A DNA stretch of 9,760 nucleotides from Granulicella sp. UBA5172 (lineage in GTDB: Bacteria > Acidobacteriota > Terriglobia > Terriglobales > Acidobacteriaceae). Numbering within the stretch: position 1 is the first letter of the stretch; each line of letters begins with the position of its first letter. Of this stretch, positions 1 through 6,373 are shown piece after piece. The notes under the pieces were generated by a model, which was not told where the DNA came from, searched no databases, and was given only the letters and a program-made list of their open reading frames with translations. The position numbers and the translations under genes are program-made. The stretch covers positions 27,458 through 37,217 of the forward strand of contig DHWW01000254.1 in the NCBI GenBank assembly GCA_002413385.1, in the 5' to 3' direction.

Positions 1-185
1 TTCTCCTCGAGGGTGAGGCGGCCGATGAGATTGGTGACGCGCTCGCTGATGGGCTTGGAGGGGTTGAGATAGAGAGGCCGGGACGGCGTTTGCGCGATCG
101 CGCTGGTGCAGCAGGCGGCGAGTGCGATGCAGAGCAGACGCGAGCAGATGGAAGCGTGACGTGGTGCAAGTGAGCGAGGTTGCAT
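1..185 (-). CDS. Exported glycoside hydrolase family 3 enzyme, N-terminal fragment (continues beyond left edge)
   Basis: Only the first 61 codons are visible, read from the ATG at 185-183. A basic start (RSLAPRHASICSR) is followed by a hydrophobic core and an AIA|Q cleavage site near residue 31, so the protein is exported. The mature start, YLNPSKPISERVTNLIGRLT then LEE, matches the opening of GH3 beta-glucosidases and beta-xylosidases, where a short Y-x-(N/D)-P stretch is followed by RV-x-x-L-(I/L)-x-R-(M/L)-TLEEK. The family removes single sugars from the non-reducing end of oligosaccharides with an Asp nucleophile, which lies outside the window. A core LAAC (residues 22-25) also fits a lipobox, so lipoprotein anchoring is an alternative. 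The ATG lies 20 bp behind the stop of the dehydrogenase gene, with a weak ACGGAG ribosome site, which suggests it is the seventh gene of the operon. The GH3 assignment is fairly firm; substrate is unknown. Confidence 0.8.
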   Translation of the reverse strand, partial: MQPRSLAPRHASICSRLLCIALAACCTSAIAQTPSRPLYLNPSKPISERVTNLIGRLTLEE

Positions 186-205
186 AGCGGCTCCGTGGGT
201 TGGCT

Positions 206-1093
206 CTACGGTTTCGGATGGGCGGGATGGCGAAGCACCTCGACGACTGCGGACATATCTTTTTCGCCATAGCCGGCGGCGGCGGCACGGTCGAAGAGTT
301 GCTGGGCGTTAGCCGCGGTGGTGAGGTCGACGCCGCTCTGCGAAGCGGCTGCGTGAGCGTAGGCGAGGTCCTTGGAAAGGAGTCGCAGCAGGAAGTTCAC
401 GGTGTAGTCTTCGCTGACCATGCGCGCGGAGATGCCTGCAATGAGGGGGCTGCCGGGTGCTCCGCTCTTGAGCACCTGGAGCGCCTTGTCGCGGTCGAGG
501 CCGCTGTGCTCGAGCCAGGCCATGCCCTCGGCGAGCGAGGCGACTTGCACGCCGCAGAGGAAGTTGTTGAGGAGCTTCATCTTGACCCCGCTGCTGACGG
601 GGCCGAGGTGGATGATCTCCTTGCTCATGGCCTCGAGCGGTGCGCGCACCTGGTCGAGCGCCTGCTCCGAACCGCCGACGAGGAAGGTGAGCTGGCCGCC
701 TTCGGCTTGCACGCGGCTGCCGGTGACGGGGGCGTCGAGCAACTCAAGACCGCGAGCTTTGGCGAGCGCGGCGAGTTCCGCGACCCATGCGGGGCTGGCC
801 GTGCTGCACTCGACGAGGATGGCGCCAGGCTCGGCTGCGGCGAGGGCGCCGTGAGTGCCGGTCCAGGCGGCGCGGGAGGCAGCGTCGTCGGAGAGCATGG
901 AGAGGATGAGATGCGCGCCCTTGACGGCGGCGGCGGGGGTATCGGCGATGCGTGCACCCTGCGCGGCGAAGGGCTCGGCCTTGGCGCGGGTGCGGTTGTA
1001 GACAGTGAGGGGGAAGCCGGCCTTGAGCAGGTTAGCGGCCATGCCGCCTCCCATGGTTCCCGTGCCTAGCAGTGCGATCGATAGCGTTTCCAT
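206..1093 (-). CDS. NAD(P)-dependent beta-hydroxyacid dehydrogenase (3-hydroxyisobutyrate dehydrogenase / tartronate semialdehyde reductase family)
   Basis: The 295-residue protein has the usual length and plan of the family. The N-terminal Rossmann fold carries G10-x-G12-x-x-G15 in IALLGTGTMGGGMAANLLKAG, the substrate loop reads DAPVTGS (120-126), and the all-helical C-terminal half starts near residue 165. The catalytic Lys should be K173, in the G-x-x-x-K-x-x-N pattern at 169-176, followed by N177. Family members reversibly oxidise a beta-hydroxyacid to a semialdehyde; 3-hydroxyisobutyrate dehydrogenase, GarR/GlxR and succinic semialdehyde reductases all share this fold, so the substrate cannot be read from sequence. 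It should be cytosolic. The start has a strong AGGAG (1099-1103) five bases upstream, just past the stop of the FAH-type gene (18-bp gap). In this operon it may reduce or oxidise a product of sugar-acid breakdown; that is inference. The family call is secure. Confidence 0.9.
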   Translation of the reverse strand: METLSIALLGTGTMGGGMAANLLKAGFPLTVYNRTRAKAEPFAAQGARIADTPAAAVKGAHLILSMLSDDAASRAAWTGTHGALAAAEPGAILVECSTASPAWVAELAALAKARGLELLDAPVTGSRVQAEGGQLTFLVGGSEQALDQVRAPLEAMSKEIIHLGPVSSGVKMKLLNNFLCGVQVASLAEGMAWLEHSGLDRDKALQVLKSGAPGSPLIAGISARMVSEDYTVNFLLRLLSKDLAYAHAAASQSGVDLTTAANAQQLFDRAAAAGYGEKDMSAVVEVLRHPAHPKP

Positions 1094-1111
1094 GGTGTCT
1101 CCTTCGCCGCG

Positions 1112-2137
1112 TTATGCGAGCGACTTCACGCGGACGGGCTGGTCTGATTTTTTCTCGCGATGGATGGGATTGCGCAACGCCCGGCCGAAGCCCTGGAAGC
1201 GGACCTCGGCGATGTCTCCGTCTTCAAGGACGACGCCTTCGCCGCAGGACAGCGCGTCGGCTCCGTAGAAGTGGACGTGGATGCTGCCGGGCTGGCGGTG
1301 GCCGGCGAACTTGAAGTGATGATGCTCGAGGTTGGCGAGGCTGTGCGCCATATTGTCTTCGCCGCTGGCGATGGCCTTCTGCCATAGCGTGGCCGTGCCG
1401 CGCTCGAGCCGGACGTGGCCGGGGACCTCGGTGAACTCCGCACCGATGACCAACTCGGGGCCGACGCTGCAGGTGCGGAGCTTGGAGCCAGCGAGATTAA
1501 GGTAGTTGCGCTTTTCGAAAAGGTGGTCAGAGAACTCGTTGCCCTGGGCCATGCCGATGCGGAAGGGCGTGCCATCAGCGGCGATGATGTAGACGCCCGC
1601 GAGCTCGGCTTCCTCGCCGCCGTCTTCTGCGTGCGACGGAATCTCCAGCGGCTCGAAGGGTGCGCGGAGGCAGGAGGCATCGCCCTTATAGAACCACTCC
1701 GGGGCAACGCCGGCGTGACCTTCCGGCGGACGTCCGTGCTCGACGCCCCACTGGAACATGCGCATGGAGTCGGTGAGGGCTTCTTCCTTCGCGGGCTCGG
1801 CTTTTTTGTCAGCCAAGTGCATGGCCTGGCGCTCGCGCGCGCTGCCGAGGTGTGTGAGACCGGTGCCGGAGACGAGTAGGCGCGAGGGTTGATCGGGTAC
1901 GTCGATGGGGGCGAGCAGATGCCACGGCGAACGGCCCACGTACACCTCTTCATAGGAGAGGGTTTCGCCGGTGGCGAGCAAGCCGGCCTGCTCCGCGATG
2001 GAGGTGGAGTGTTGCAGGCATTGCTGCGCCAGCTCGTAGACCGACGAGACTCCTTCGAGGCAGCGGAGGTGCGGCTCTTCGACCAGAGCGACGCGACGGT
2101 TATTTCCGTCGGAGAGTTGAACGAGATGTACGGGCAT
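1112..2137 (-). CDS. Fumarylacetoacetate hydrolase superfamily protein, AraD1/GguC/XylX-like 2-keto-3-deoxy acid enzyme
   Basis: 341 residues, a cytosolic enzyme with no signal peptide. The second half carries the FAH-fold core: PEWFYKG (146-152) with the conserved Lys, a metal-ligand-like E176-A-E178 in GGEEAELAGVYI, then GMAQGNEFSD (195-204) and a CSVGPELV stretch (223-230). This pattern resembles the AraD1/GguC proteins found in bacterial sugar-acid clusters, and Caulobacter XylX, a 2-keto-3-deoxy-D-xylonate dehydratase, as I recall them. FAH-fold enzymes of sugar pathways either dehydrate 2-keto-3-deoxy acids or hydrolyse 2,4-diketo acids, using a divalent metal. Its place directly after an acid-sugar dehydratase fits either role. 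Its AAGGA ribosome site overlaps the stop codon of the upstream dehydratase gene (8 bp between genes), so the two are likely translated together. The superfamily call is firm; the reaction is inferred. Confidence 0.85.
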   Translation of the reverse strand: MPVHLVQLSDGNNRRVALVEEPHLRCLEGVSSVYELAQQCLQHSTSIAEQAGLLATGETLSYEEVYVGRSPWHLLAPIDVPDQPSRLLVSGTGLTHLGSARERQAMHLADKKAEPAKEEALTDSMRMFQWGVEHGRPPEGHAGVAPEWFYKGDASCLRAPFEPLEIPSHAEDGGEEAELAGVYIIAADGTPFRIGMAQGNEFSDHLFEKRNYLNLAGSKLRTCSVGPELVIGAEFTEVPGHVRLERGTATLWQKAIASGEDNMAHSLANLEHHHFKFAGHRQPGSIHVHFYGADALSCGEGVVLEDGDIAEVRFQGFGRALRNPIHREKKSDQPVRVKSLA

Positions 2138-2142
2138 AGGTT

Positions 2143-2147
2143 TCCTT
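2143..2147 (-). promoter_or_regulatory. Ribosome binding site overlapping the dehydratase stop codon
   Basis: On the minus strand TAAGGA combines the TAA stop of the acid-sugar dehydratase (2148-2146) with AAGGA, five bases before the ATG of the FAH-type gene. A ribosome finishing the first gene ends on the entry site of the second, which favours coupled translation. Confidence 0.75.
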
Positions 2148-3318
2148 ATCCGATCACGGTAAAGCGCTTAAGGGATTCTTCGTTGACGGTGAGGCCGAGG
2201 CCGGGAGTATTGTCGTCGAGGTCGATGTAGCCGTTCTTGGGGACGGGCTCGCCGTCGAAGATATACCAGAAGAGTTCGTTGCCGACCTCGACGTCGACCT
2301 TGGGGAAGAACTCCGCGATGGGGGCGTTGAGGCTGGCCATGGTGACGTGATAGTTGTGCATCTGGCCGGCGTGAGGAACTACGGGCACCTGAAACGACTC
2401 GGCGAGCGCGCAGATCTTGCGTGCCTGGCTGATGCCGCCGACGCGATTGGTGTCGAACTGAATATAGTCCAGCGCGTTATTTTCGAGCAGCTCGCGAAAG
2501 CCGAAGATCGTGAACTCGTGCTCGCCGCCGGCGATGGGGATGCGGCCGTGGCTCTTGAGCTCCTTGTAGCCACGGGTGTCGTCGGGGATGACAGGCTCCT
2601 CAAGCCAGCGGAGGCCGAAGGGCTCGAGCAGCGGGAGCATGCGCTTGGCGTAGTCGAGGGTCCAGCCCATGTAGGCGTCCGTCATCAGATCAATGCCCTC
2701 GCCAATGACCTCGCGCACGTTGCGGACGAGCTCGATGTTTTTCATCATGCCCTCGCGGCCATCGAGCGGGCCCCAGCCAAAGCGCAGCTTCATGGCCGTG
2801 TAGCCCTCATCCTTATACTTCTGGGCTTCGGCGCGGAGTTCGGGAATAGGCATGGCATAGAGACGGCTGGCATAGACGGGAATCTTCTCCTTGGTGCGCC
2901 CGCCCAAGAGCCGATACACCGGCTGCTTGGCGTCTTTGCCGAGCAGATCCCACAACGCGATGTCGACTGCGGAGATCGCCGCCATGGCGGTGCCCTTGCG
3001 CCCGAAGGCCATGGTGCGGCGGTACATCTGCTGCCAGAGAAACTCGGTGTCCCAGGGGTCGGCACCAAGCAGGATGGGTTTGAGATAGGTGTCGATAAGC
3101 GACTTGGTGACGACGGGCGAGAGCGCAGCATCTCCCAGGCCCACGAGGCCGGTGTCGGTAAAGATTTCGACCACCACCCAGCCATGGAAGGCAAAGTTTC
3201 CCATGGACGCGGAACGGTAGCTGACCAGGTCCATCGGGTTGGTGCAGAAATGCGGTGGGAGCGGCACGGTCTCGCCTTCCCATTGAACGACGCGTGTGCG
3301 AATCTCTGTGATTTTCAT
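2146..3318 (-). CDS. Acid-sugar dehydratase of the enolase superfamily (mandelate racemase/muconate lactonizing type), L-rhamnonate dehydratase-like
   Basis: 390 residues: an N-terminal capping domain (about 1-130) and a (beta/alpha)7-beta barrel. The three Mg-binding acids are D214 (LMTDAY), E240 (RWLEEP) and E266 (GGEHE), spaced 26 and 26 residues. That is the spacing I recall for Salmonella L-rhamnonate dehydratase. The D289/H316 pair (QFDTNR, VPHAGQMHNYH) would be the general acid/base dyad, and H23 in PPHFCTNPM lines up with the extra substrate-contacting His of that family. The WGPLDGREG loop (182-190) is also RhmD-like. The reaction is removal of water from an aldonate to give a 2-keto-3-deoxy acid. 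The gene overlaps the end of the transporter gene by 4 bp (ATGA), so translation is probably coupled. L-rhamnonate is the best guess, but D-xylonate, L-arabinonate or L-lyxonate cannot be excluded, so no symbol is given. Confidence 0.9.
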   Translation of the reverse strand: MKITEIRTRVVQWEGETVPLPPHFCTNPMDLVSYRSASMGNFAFHGWVVVEIFTDTGLVGLGDAALSPVVTKSLIDTYLKPILLGADPWDTEFLWQQMYRRTMAFGRKGTAMAAISAVDIALWDLLGKDAKQPVYRLLGGRTKEKIPVYASRLYAMPIPELRAEAQKYKDEGYTAMKLRFGWGPLDGREGMMKNIELVRNVREVIGEGIDLMTDAYMGWTLDYAKRMLPLLEPFGLRWLEEPVIPDDTRGYKELKSHGRIPIAGGEHEFTIFGFRELLENNALDYIQFDTNRVGGISQARKICALAESFQVPVVPHAGQMHNYHVTMASLNAPIAEFFPKVDVEVGNELFWYIFDGEPVPKNGYIDLDDNTPGLGLTVNEESLKRFTVIG

Positions 3319-4601
3319 ATGTGGCTCTCGATTCTTGGGAGATCGTTGCTACGCAGAGGTTGAATCTTGCCGCCCAGCAGGAGGATGGCAAGAAAGCCGA
3401 TGAGGTGAAATGTTCCAACGAGCACAAACAGCGTGCCGTAGCCGAAGCCGTGGCCGAGCAGATAGCCGGCAACGATGCCGAAGATGGCGCCCCCGATAGC
3501 ACCTCCGAAACCAACGTATCCGGAGACGGTACCGACCGCGGAAAGAGGAAAGATATCCGCCGGCAGCGTCATGATGAGGCCTGACCAGGACTGCTGACAG
3601 AAGAAAGCGATGCTGAAGAGCAGGATCGCGAGCTGCACCGGAACCAGCGGCACCAGCATCACGACGGGCATGAAGGCGGCGCTGATTCCAAGGGCGAGCT
3701 TGCGGGATTTATCCAGCGAGTTCCCGCGGCGCAGCAGGTAGCTGGAGAAGTAGCCGCCGAGGAAGCTGCCGACACCGGATGCTGCGTAGGGAATCCACGC
3801 GTAGTAACTGACCTGCTTGATGTCGAAGTGGCGGGCGTCGTAAAGATACTTGGGCAGCCAGAAGAGCAGAAAATACCAGGCGGAGTCGCTCATGAACTTC
3901 GCAAAGACGATCACCTTCACGTTGCGCATGCTGAGGAGTTCGCGCATGCTGAGCTGCCGCGCGATTAGACGAGCATCGAAGGTGTTGGCTGAGAGCGGGG
4001 AGATATTGTCGCGATAGGAGAGCGCCCACCACACAACCCACGCGAGGCCGACGGCACCGGAGGCGAAGAAAACAGCGCGCCAGCCGCTGCGAAGAAGGAT
4101 GAAGCCGATGAGCGGCGGTGCAAGGACGGAGCCGACGGCGGTGCCGGCATTGATGAAGCCCATGGCGGTGGAGCGCTGCTCGGGTGGAACCCACTCGGCT
4201 ACGACGCGAACGGCAGCGGGAAAGCCTCCGCCCTCTCCCATGCCCAGGAGAAAGCGCGCGCAGAGCAGCATGGCGAAGCCTGAGGCGAGTCCGTGAAGAG
4301 CGCAGGCGATCGACCACCAGAGCATGATGATCAGGAAGCCGCGGCGCGTGCCGAGGCGATCCAGCAAACGGCCTCCAATGATGTAGAGCGCAGCGTAGGA
4401 CACGAGAAACGCGGTTTGCAGATAGGAGAACTGCTGATTGGAGATAGGGATGTTGCGCTGGATCGCTGCAATCGCAACGGGCAGCGTCTGGCGATCGAAG
4501 TAGCTGATCGCGATGGCGGCAGTAACGAGCGCGACAGCGTACCAGCGGCGGTCGAACCCGCCACTGGAGACACTGCCGGATGTGAAACCAAACCTATTCA
4601 T
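3315..4601 (-). CDS. MFS transporter, anion:cation symporter family (hexuronate/aldonate type)
   Basis: 428 residues with about twelve hydrophobic helices and a central loop near 195-230. The loop between helices 2 and 3 carries the MFS signature GGRLLDRLGTRRG (76-88). Helix 1 has SYFDRQ (33-38), and helix 4 has RFLLGMGEGGGFPAAVR (116-132); both are typical of the anion:cation symporters that import hexuronates, galactonate and glucarate with protons. It should lie in the inner membrane and bring a sugar acid into the cytosol. The neighbouring acid-sugar dehydratase supports an aldonate or uronate as cargo. The start at 4601 has AAGGG five bases upstream and lies 13 bp past the glycosidase stop. 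The last codons overlap the dehydratase start. The family is clear; the cargo is inferred. Confidence 0.92.
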   Translation of the reverse strand: MNRFGFTSGSVSSGGFDRRWYAVALVTAAIAISYFDRQTLPVAIAAIQRNIPISNQQFSYLQTAFLVSYAALYIIGGRLLDRLGTRRGFLIIMLWWSIACALHGLASGFAMLLCARFLLGMGEGGGFPAAVRVVAEWVPPEQRSTAMGFINAGTAVGSVLAPPLIGFILLRSGWRAVFFASGAVGLAWVVWWALSYRDNISPLSANTFDARLIARQLSMRELLSMRNVKVIVFAKFMSDSAWYFLLFWLPKYLYDARHFDIKQVSYYAWIPYAASGVGSFLGGYFSSYLLRRGNSLDKSRKLALGISAAFMPVVMLVPLVPVQLAILLFSIAFFCQQSWSGLIMTLPADIFPLSAVGTVSGYVGFGGAIGGAIFGIVAGYLLGHGFGYGTLFVLVGTFHLIGFLAILLLGGKIQPLRSNDLPRIESHI

Positions 4602-4614
4602 TCGGGCCCTTGGG

Positions 4615-6357
4615 CTACCACGTCAGATGTAGAAGCGAGATGCTCTCCCGAGGCAACGTGGTCGAGACGATGACCTGACCATCCTTCACGTCCAGCCACA
4701 CGGGTGAGGTGAGGAGCTGGAGTTGCCCGGCTGCCTGGAGTTCAGCATACTGCTGCGGCGTGGGGTGCTGGGGCGATCCCATGCGCTGCCAGACGGTGTA
4801 GGCGTTGCTGTGCGTCTGGTCGATGCGATAGTGCTCCAGCAGCACGCGCTGCACGCCGCCGGGAATGCCGCGGATCGTCACCGTCGTCGGCGTTGCAGGA
4901 GCGTCTTCGTTGACGTCGTGATAGTTCCAGACGAGGACGGCCGCCTCCTTGCTGGCGTGCGTGGCGAAAGCATCGACGTCGGGAGCCTCGCGGACACCCG
5001 TGCTGACCAGCGTGTCGAGCGGCACTTCCGCACTGCTTGTGGTCTTCACGCGCTCGCCGGACATCATGCCGAACATCCGGAAGACATTCAGGACGGGCTT
5101 GTCGACGCCGTTGGTTGCAAGCGAGCGGAAGCCCTCGAAGTAATCCTTGTCCTCAAACTCGAACGACCAGCTGAGCATGGAGATGAGATCCACCGCGTGG
5201 CGGTCCTGCAACTGGAAGAGCGCCTTGAGGGCCGTCGCGGTGTAGGCCGGGTAGAGCAGGCCGTTGCGATAGTTGTTCGCCGGGTTCACCTTGGAGGAGC
5301 AGGCAGCGCAGCCTTCAGGATCGGCCTCGCTGATGATGAGGGGAAGATGCTTGAACTTGGGGAAGCTGGCAACCAGCGCGAAGCCCTTGTCCGCATCGTT
5401 CAACTCACGATTGATTCCCATGGTGACCTTACCGTCTTCGATCCTGGGCTGGCCCTTGGCGTGGAAGGAGATGAAGTCCATGGGAATCGGGCCGCCGGTG
5501 GCCGCGCTCTTACCTGTGTTGATGTGCTCCAGGAAATTTTTGAGGAAGAGATTTGCCTTCGCGGAGCCGGGGCTGGTGCTCGCAGGGCCTCCCACTTTTG
5601 CGCCGGGCAAACCCGCCTTCACACCTGCGACGGCGTAGTCATAGAGCTTCCAATAGTCTTCGGGGGTGGAGTGCCAGTAGTCGATGTCGGGCTCATTCCA
5701 GACTTCGAAGTACCACTGGAGCACTTCTTCTTTGCCGTAGCGCTGCACCAGATGCGCAGTGACCACGCGGACCAACTCCTCCCACTTCCTGTAATCCTTG
5801 GGCGGATTGTTTGACTTGCCGGAGATGGTGGATTGCGGGTAGTGAACCTCGTACGGCTCGTGACGATTCGGCAGGTCCGCGGCGAGATCCTTCGGCATGA
5901 AGCCGAGCTCGACCAGAGGGCGCACGCCGGCTGCCTTGTAGGCGTCGAAGATTCCATCGAGGATGGTGAAGTCGTAAACGGGCTTTCCGTTGGCGTCCTC
6001 ACTGTAGACGTTGGTTGAGCTGAACTTCAGCTCGGCGTGGCCGTTGCCCGAGGTGAGGAGATGGTGCACGCGGATGTAGACCGGCGCGGGGCTGAGGTCG
6101 TGCAACTGCTTGAGCAACTCACGGCCGTGCGTCATCGTGGTGTAGTTGGCCTCGTCGTAGCCGATCCAGCGATAGATCGGTTTGTACGGGCCGACGGATT
6201 GGCTGAGGTCGACCTGGATGGTGGCCGGCGGCGCAGTGGAGGACGGCAGGGGTGGAGGAACTGTCCCCTGCGCGAGCAATGCGGCACCGGCCAGCATCGT
6301 GAAAGTGACGGCGCATGCTGCGGCCACTCGACCCAGCCTGCGTGAAGGCTCAAACAT
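4615..6357 (-). CDS. Exported glycoside hydrolase family 39 enzyme (beta-xylosidase type)
   Basis: 580 residues from the ATG at 6357. A signal peptide (RRLGRV, then a hydrophobic core to ALLA|QG near residue 29) sends it to the periplasm or outside. The catalytic TIM barrel spans about 50-430: the acid/base is E222 in FEVWNEPD (217-224) and the nucleophile is E344 in LPLIISEADPEG, followed by CAAC (350-353). A beta-sandwich-like tail runs to 580 (ending SISLLHLTW). GH39 contains retaining beta-xylosidases and alpha-L-iduronidases; bacterial members are mostly beta-xylosidases, hence the call, but the sugar is not proven. It is somewhat longer than the ~500 residues of classic XynB enzymes. 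The open frame extends 150 codons further upstream through the receptor gene, but the internal ATG is chosen because it has GGGGAG five to six bases ahead, a signal peptide, and only 16 bp to the receptor stop. Confidence 0.88.
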   Translation of the reverse strand: MFEPSRRLGRVAAACAVTFTMLAGAALLAQGTVPPPLPSSTAPPATIQVDLSQSVGPYKPIYRWIGYDEANYTTMTHGRELLKQLHDLSPAPVYIRVHHLLTSGNGHAELKFSSTNVYSEDANGKPVYDFTILDGIFDAYKAAGVRPLVELGFMPKDLAADLPNRHEPYEVHYPQSTISGKSNNPPKDYRKWEELVRVVTAHLVQRYGKEEVLQWYFEVWNEPDIDYWHSTPEDYWKLYDYAVAGVKAGLPGAKVGGPASTSPGSAKANLFLKNFLEHINTGKSAATGGPIPMDFISFHAKGQPRIEDGKVTMGINRELNDADKGFALVASFPKFKHLPLIISEADPEGCAACSSKVNPANNYRNGLLYPAYTATALKALFQLQDRHAVDLISMLSWSFEFEDKDYFEGFRSLATNGVDKPVLNVFRMFGMMSGERVKTTSSAEVPLDTLVSTGVREAPDVDAFATHASKEAAVLVWNYHDVNEDAPATPTTVTIRGIPGGVQRVLLEHYRIDQTHSNAYTVWQRMGSPQHPTPQQYAELQAAGQLQLLTSPVWLDVKDGQVIVSTTLPRESISLLHLTW

Positions 6358-6362
6358 TGTGT

Positions 6363-6368
6363 CTCCCC
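6363..6368 (-). promoter_or_regulatory. Ribosome binding site deciding the GH39 start
   Basis: Read on the minus strand, GGGGAG is followed by ACACA and then the ATG at 6357. It sits between the receptor stop (6374-6376) and the signal-peptide Met. It is the reason to reject the much longer open frame that begins at 6807. Confidence 0.8.
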
Positions 6369-6373
6369 TTTGA

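Noticed and set aside
200..1069. Plus-strand open frame (289 codons) opposite the hydroxyacid dehydrogenase
   Set aside because: It is a mirror of a GC-rich gene, with repetitive Gly/Ala/Glu composition and no family resemblance.
2347..3363. Long plus-strand open frame (338 codons) opposite the dehydratase
   Set aside because: It is antisense to a gene with fully conserved catalytic residues, has Ala/Gly/Leu/Asp-rich composition from codon bias, and shows no recognisable domain.
4723..5814. Plus-strand open frame (363 codons) opposite the GH39 gene
   Set aside because: Antisense shadow: the minus strand carries both catalytic glutamates of GH39, and the plus-strand product has no recognisable motif.
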